A DNA stretch of 16,191 nucleotides from JBLHGN01 sp047616325 (GTDB lineage: Bacteria; Pseudomonadota; Gammaproteobacteria; Pseudomonadales; Cellvibrionaceae): the NCBI GenBank assembly GCA_047616325.1, contig JBLHGN010000057.1, forward strand, positions 1-16,191, written 5' to 3'. Below are positions 15,216 to 16,191 of the stretch, in pieces. Below the pieces are notes generated by a model that searched no databases, was not told the origin of the DNA, and saw only the letters and a list, made by a program, of their open reading frames with translations. Within the stretch, counting starts at the first letter, position 1, and the number at the start of each line of letters is the position of its first letter. Position numbers and translations under genes: made by a program.

Positions 15216-15987
15216 TTGCTACCCCTTTATTCCTTCCAGTCAAACTCGCTTCTATTGCCAACGTCTCTAGGTCTCTATGCATAACCTCAGCTTCTACCGT
15301 TCTTGAATCATAACTACCACTACCCATATCAAGGGCTTTGGCACCGTAAGGCGCTTCGGTAGGGTCAGAGCTATAGTGCGTGTGGCCCTTTTTATCTTGC
15401 CATTTATAGACCGTGTTTGTCTTAACTTTATTCACATCAAGCGACCTAGCAATATTTTTAATACGGCCAAGAAAAGACGGAATACCAGAGATGAAAACTA
15501 TTCCCGCATGGTCTACAGACCTCCAATTAAATTCGCTCGACATGTTGGCATCAAGCACGCCTAGCTCCGAAAGCTGGTGCTTTAGGCCAGCTGGAGATAT
15601 GCTCTTTAGCTGAATAGTCACGGTTTCAATATTTGCAAGTTTGTCTACGAACATAGAATAACCATCGTAATGCCAAGCTAAACCATAGGTACCGACGAGC
15701 ATCTGAAATATTTCCTGCCTGCTTTTGCCTTCATTGCTTAGGCTAACCAGGTCAATTATCGAGGGATCAACGTCAACATGCATACCCTGACTCTCACCAA
15801 GACTGACCAAAATATTTTGTAGATTTTCGCCTCTAGCATATATGGTATAGGGCTCTCTACTCCATATTACGTTTGATGCCCAACATAAGCTTCCCGTTTG
15901 CAGCAACGCGCAAAGAAGCGCCGCCTTTATAAATCGCTGAAGCAAGTAATACGATGGATTTCGACTAACCTTAATTAGATTTATCAT
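15205..15987 (-). CDS. sctC: Short SctC-like protein: secretin N0-N1 region plus DUF4124-like segment, no barrel
   Basis: SctC normally is a 500-700-residue outer-membrane secretin. This gene encodes only 260 residues. A signal peptide (1-37, cleavage after CWA) is followed by an N0 domain (about 39-115, YTIYARGENLQNILVSLGES at 48-67) and an N1-like domain (about 120-185, FISGIPSFLGRIKNIARSLD at 165-184), both as in SctC. Then comes VYKWQDKKGHTHYSSDPTEA (193-212), which resembles DUF4124, a small domain common in gammaproteobacterial envelope proteins, and a charged tail. There is no N3 or secretin barrel. The stop overlaps the sctD start by 11 bases, so this is a settled gene end, not an obvious frameshift. 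The start has a GAGGTGA site with a 6-base spacer. It resembles the short half of rhizobial split secretins (RhcC1/NolW). No convincing promoter could be picked in 15988-16191. Confidence 0.8.
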   Translation of the reverse strand: MINLIKVSRNPSYYLLQRFIKAALLCALLQTGSLCWASNVIWSREPYTIYARGENLQNILVSLGESQGMHVDVDPSIIDLVSLSNEGKSRQEIFQMLVGTYGLAWHYDGYSMFVDKLANIETVTIQLKSISPAGLKHQLSELGVLDANMSSEFNWRSVDHAGIVFISGIPSFLGRIKNIARSLDVNKVKTNTVYKWQDKKGHTHYSSDPTEAPYGAKALDMGSGSYDSRTVEAEVMHRDLETLAIEASLTGRNKGVANER

Positions 15988-16191
15988 TTGAATTCACCTC
16001 GCGCAATAACATGTTAATTTTATTTTCGGTCTATTTTCTCACCTGCCGCACGTCTACCCACTCACAGGAGAAGCCAACTGGCCTCTATTTAAATATTCGC
16101 GTCTAGTATTTTTTAAGGGCGCAGAATATAAAAATGAAATTAAATTTTATAGAACACTCAACCCCCAATATCGCTTCTATCGTTTACATCG

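Noticed and set aside
15988..16191. Sigma-70 promoter upstream of the SctC-like gene
   Set aside because: The AT-rich stretch offers several weak -10-like strings but no convincingly spaced -35/-10 pair.

Overview
The window carries one almost uninterrupted gene cluster for a non-flagellar type III secretion system (T3SS, injectisome family). Every gene lies on the minus strand, so transcription runs from the right end to the left. The families found, the roughly 40% G+C composition and the Ysc/Hrp-like gene order suggest a gammaproteobacterium, perhaps marine or host-associated. That assignment is inference; no rRNA or other species marker is present.

Layout in transcription order. (1) 15987-13683: a short SctC-like outer-ring protein and the inner-ring protein SctD, overlapping by 11 bases. 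(2) 13607-10696: SctI (inner rod), SctJ (inner-ring lipoprotein), SctK and SctL (sorting platform). (3) 10695-9337: a loosely packed stretch with an interrupted reading frame, an unknown 77-residue gene with an excellent ribosome binding site, and a STAS-domain (anti-sigma antagonist type) gene. (4) 9276-5328: SctV (export gate), SctN (ATPase) and SctO (stalk), joined by ATGA overlaps. (5) 5327-4897: a 431-base gap where the needle-length regulator gene sctP usually sits. (6) 4896-844: SctQ (with a likely internal start for a short SctQ-C form), SctR, SctS, SctT and SctU, tightly coupled. (7) 843-1: no intact gene; a frameshifted gene remnant lies at 565-198.

Together the genes encode a full cytoplasmic sorting platform (K, L, N, O, Q), a full inner-membrane export apparatus (R, S, T, U, V), both inner-membrane ring proteins (D, J) and the inner rod (I). 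The parts that carry substrate outside the cell are missing or altered. SctC has only a signal peptide and the N0-N1 periplasmic region; where the secretin barrel should follow it instead has a DUF4124-like segment and a natural stop coupled to SctD. No needle (SctF), needle chaperones (SctE/G), length ruler (SctP), gatekeeper (SctW) or translocators are in the window. SctU has lost the NPTH self-cleavage motif (KLNN at the aligned position), the switch that normally changes export from needle to effector substrates. No core gene shows a frameshift, so selection appears to keep the rest working. The strongest hypothesis is a divergent, possibly non-needle or non-switching T3SS. The main alternative is that the missing parts, including a second secretin half as in rhizobial RhcC1/RhcC2, are encoded elsewhere in the genome.

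Other points of interest are a 12-base tandem repeat coding VDEH/VGGH tetrads in SctD, a palindromic core (TACTTTAGTA) shared by the gaps before SctQ and SctJ, and a G8 tract near the start of the 77-residue gene. No tRNA, rRNA, CRISPR array, insertion sequence or convincing rho-independent terminator was seen.
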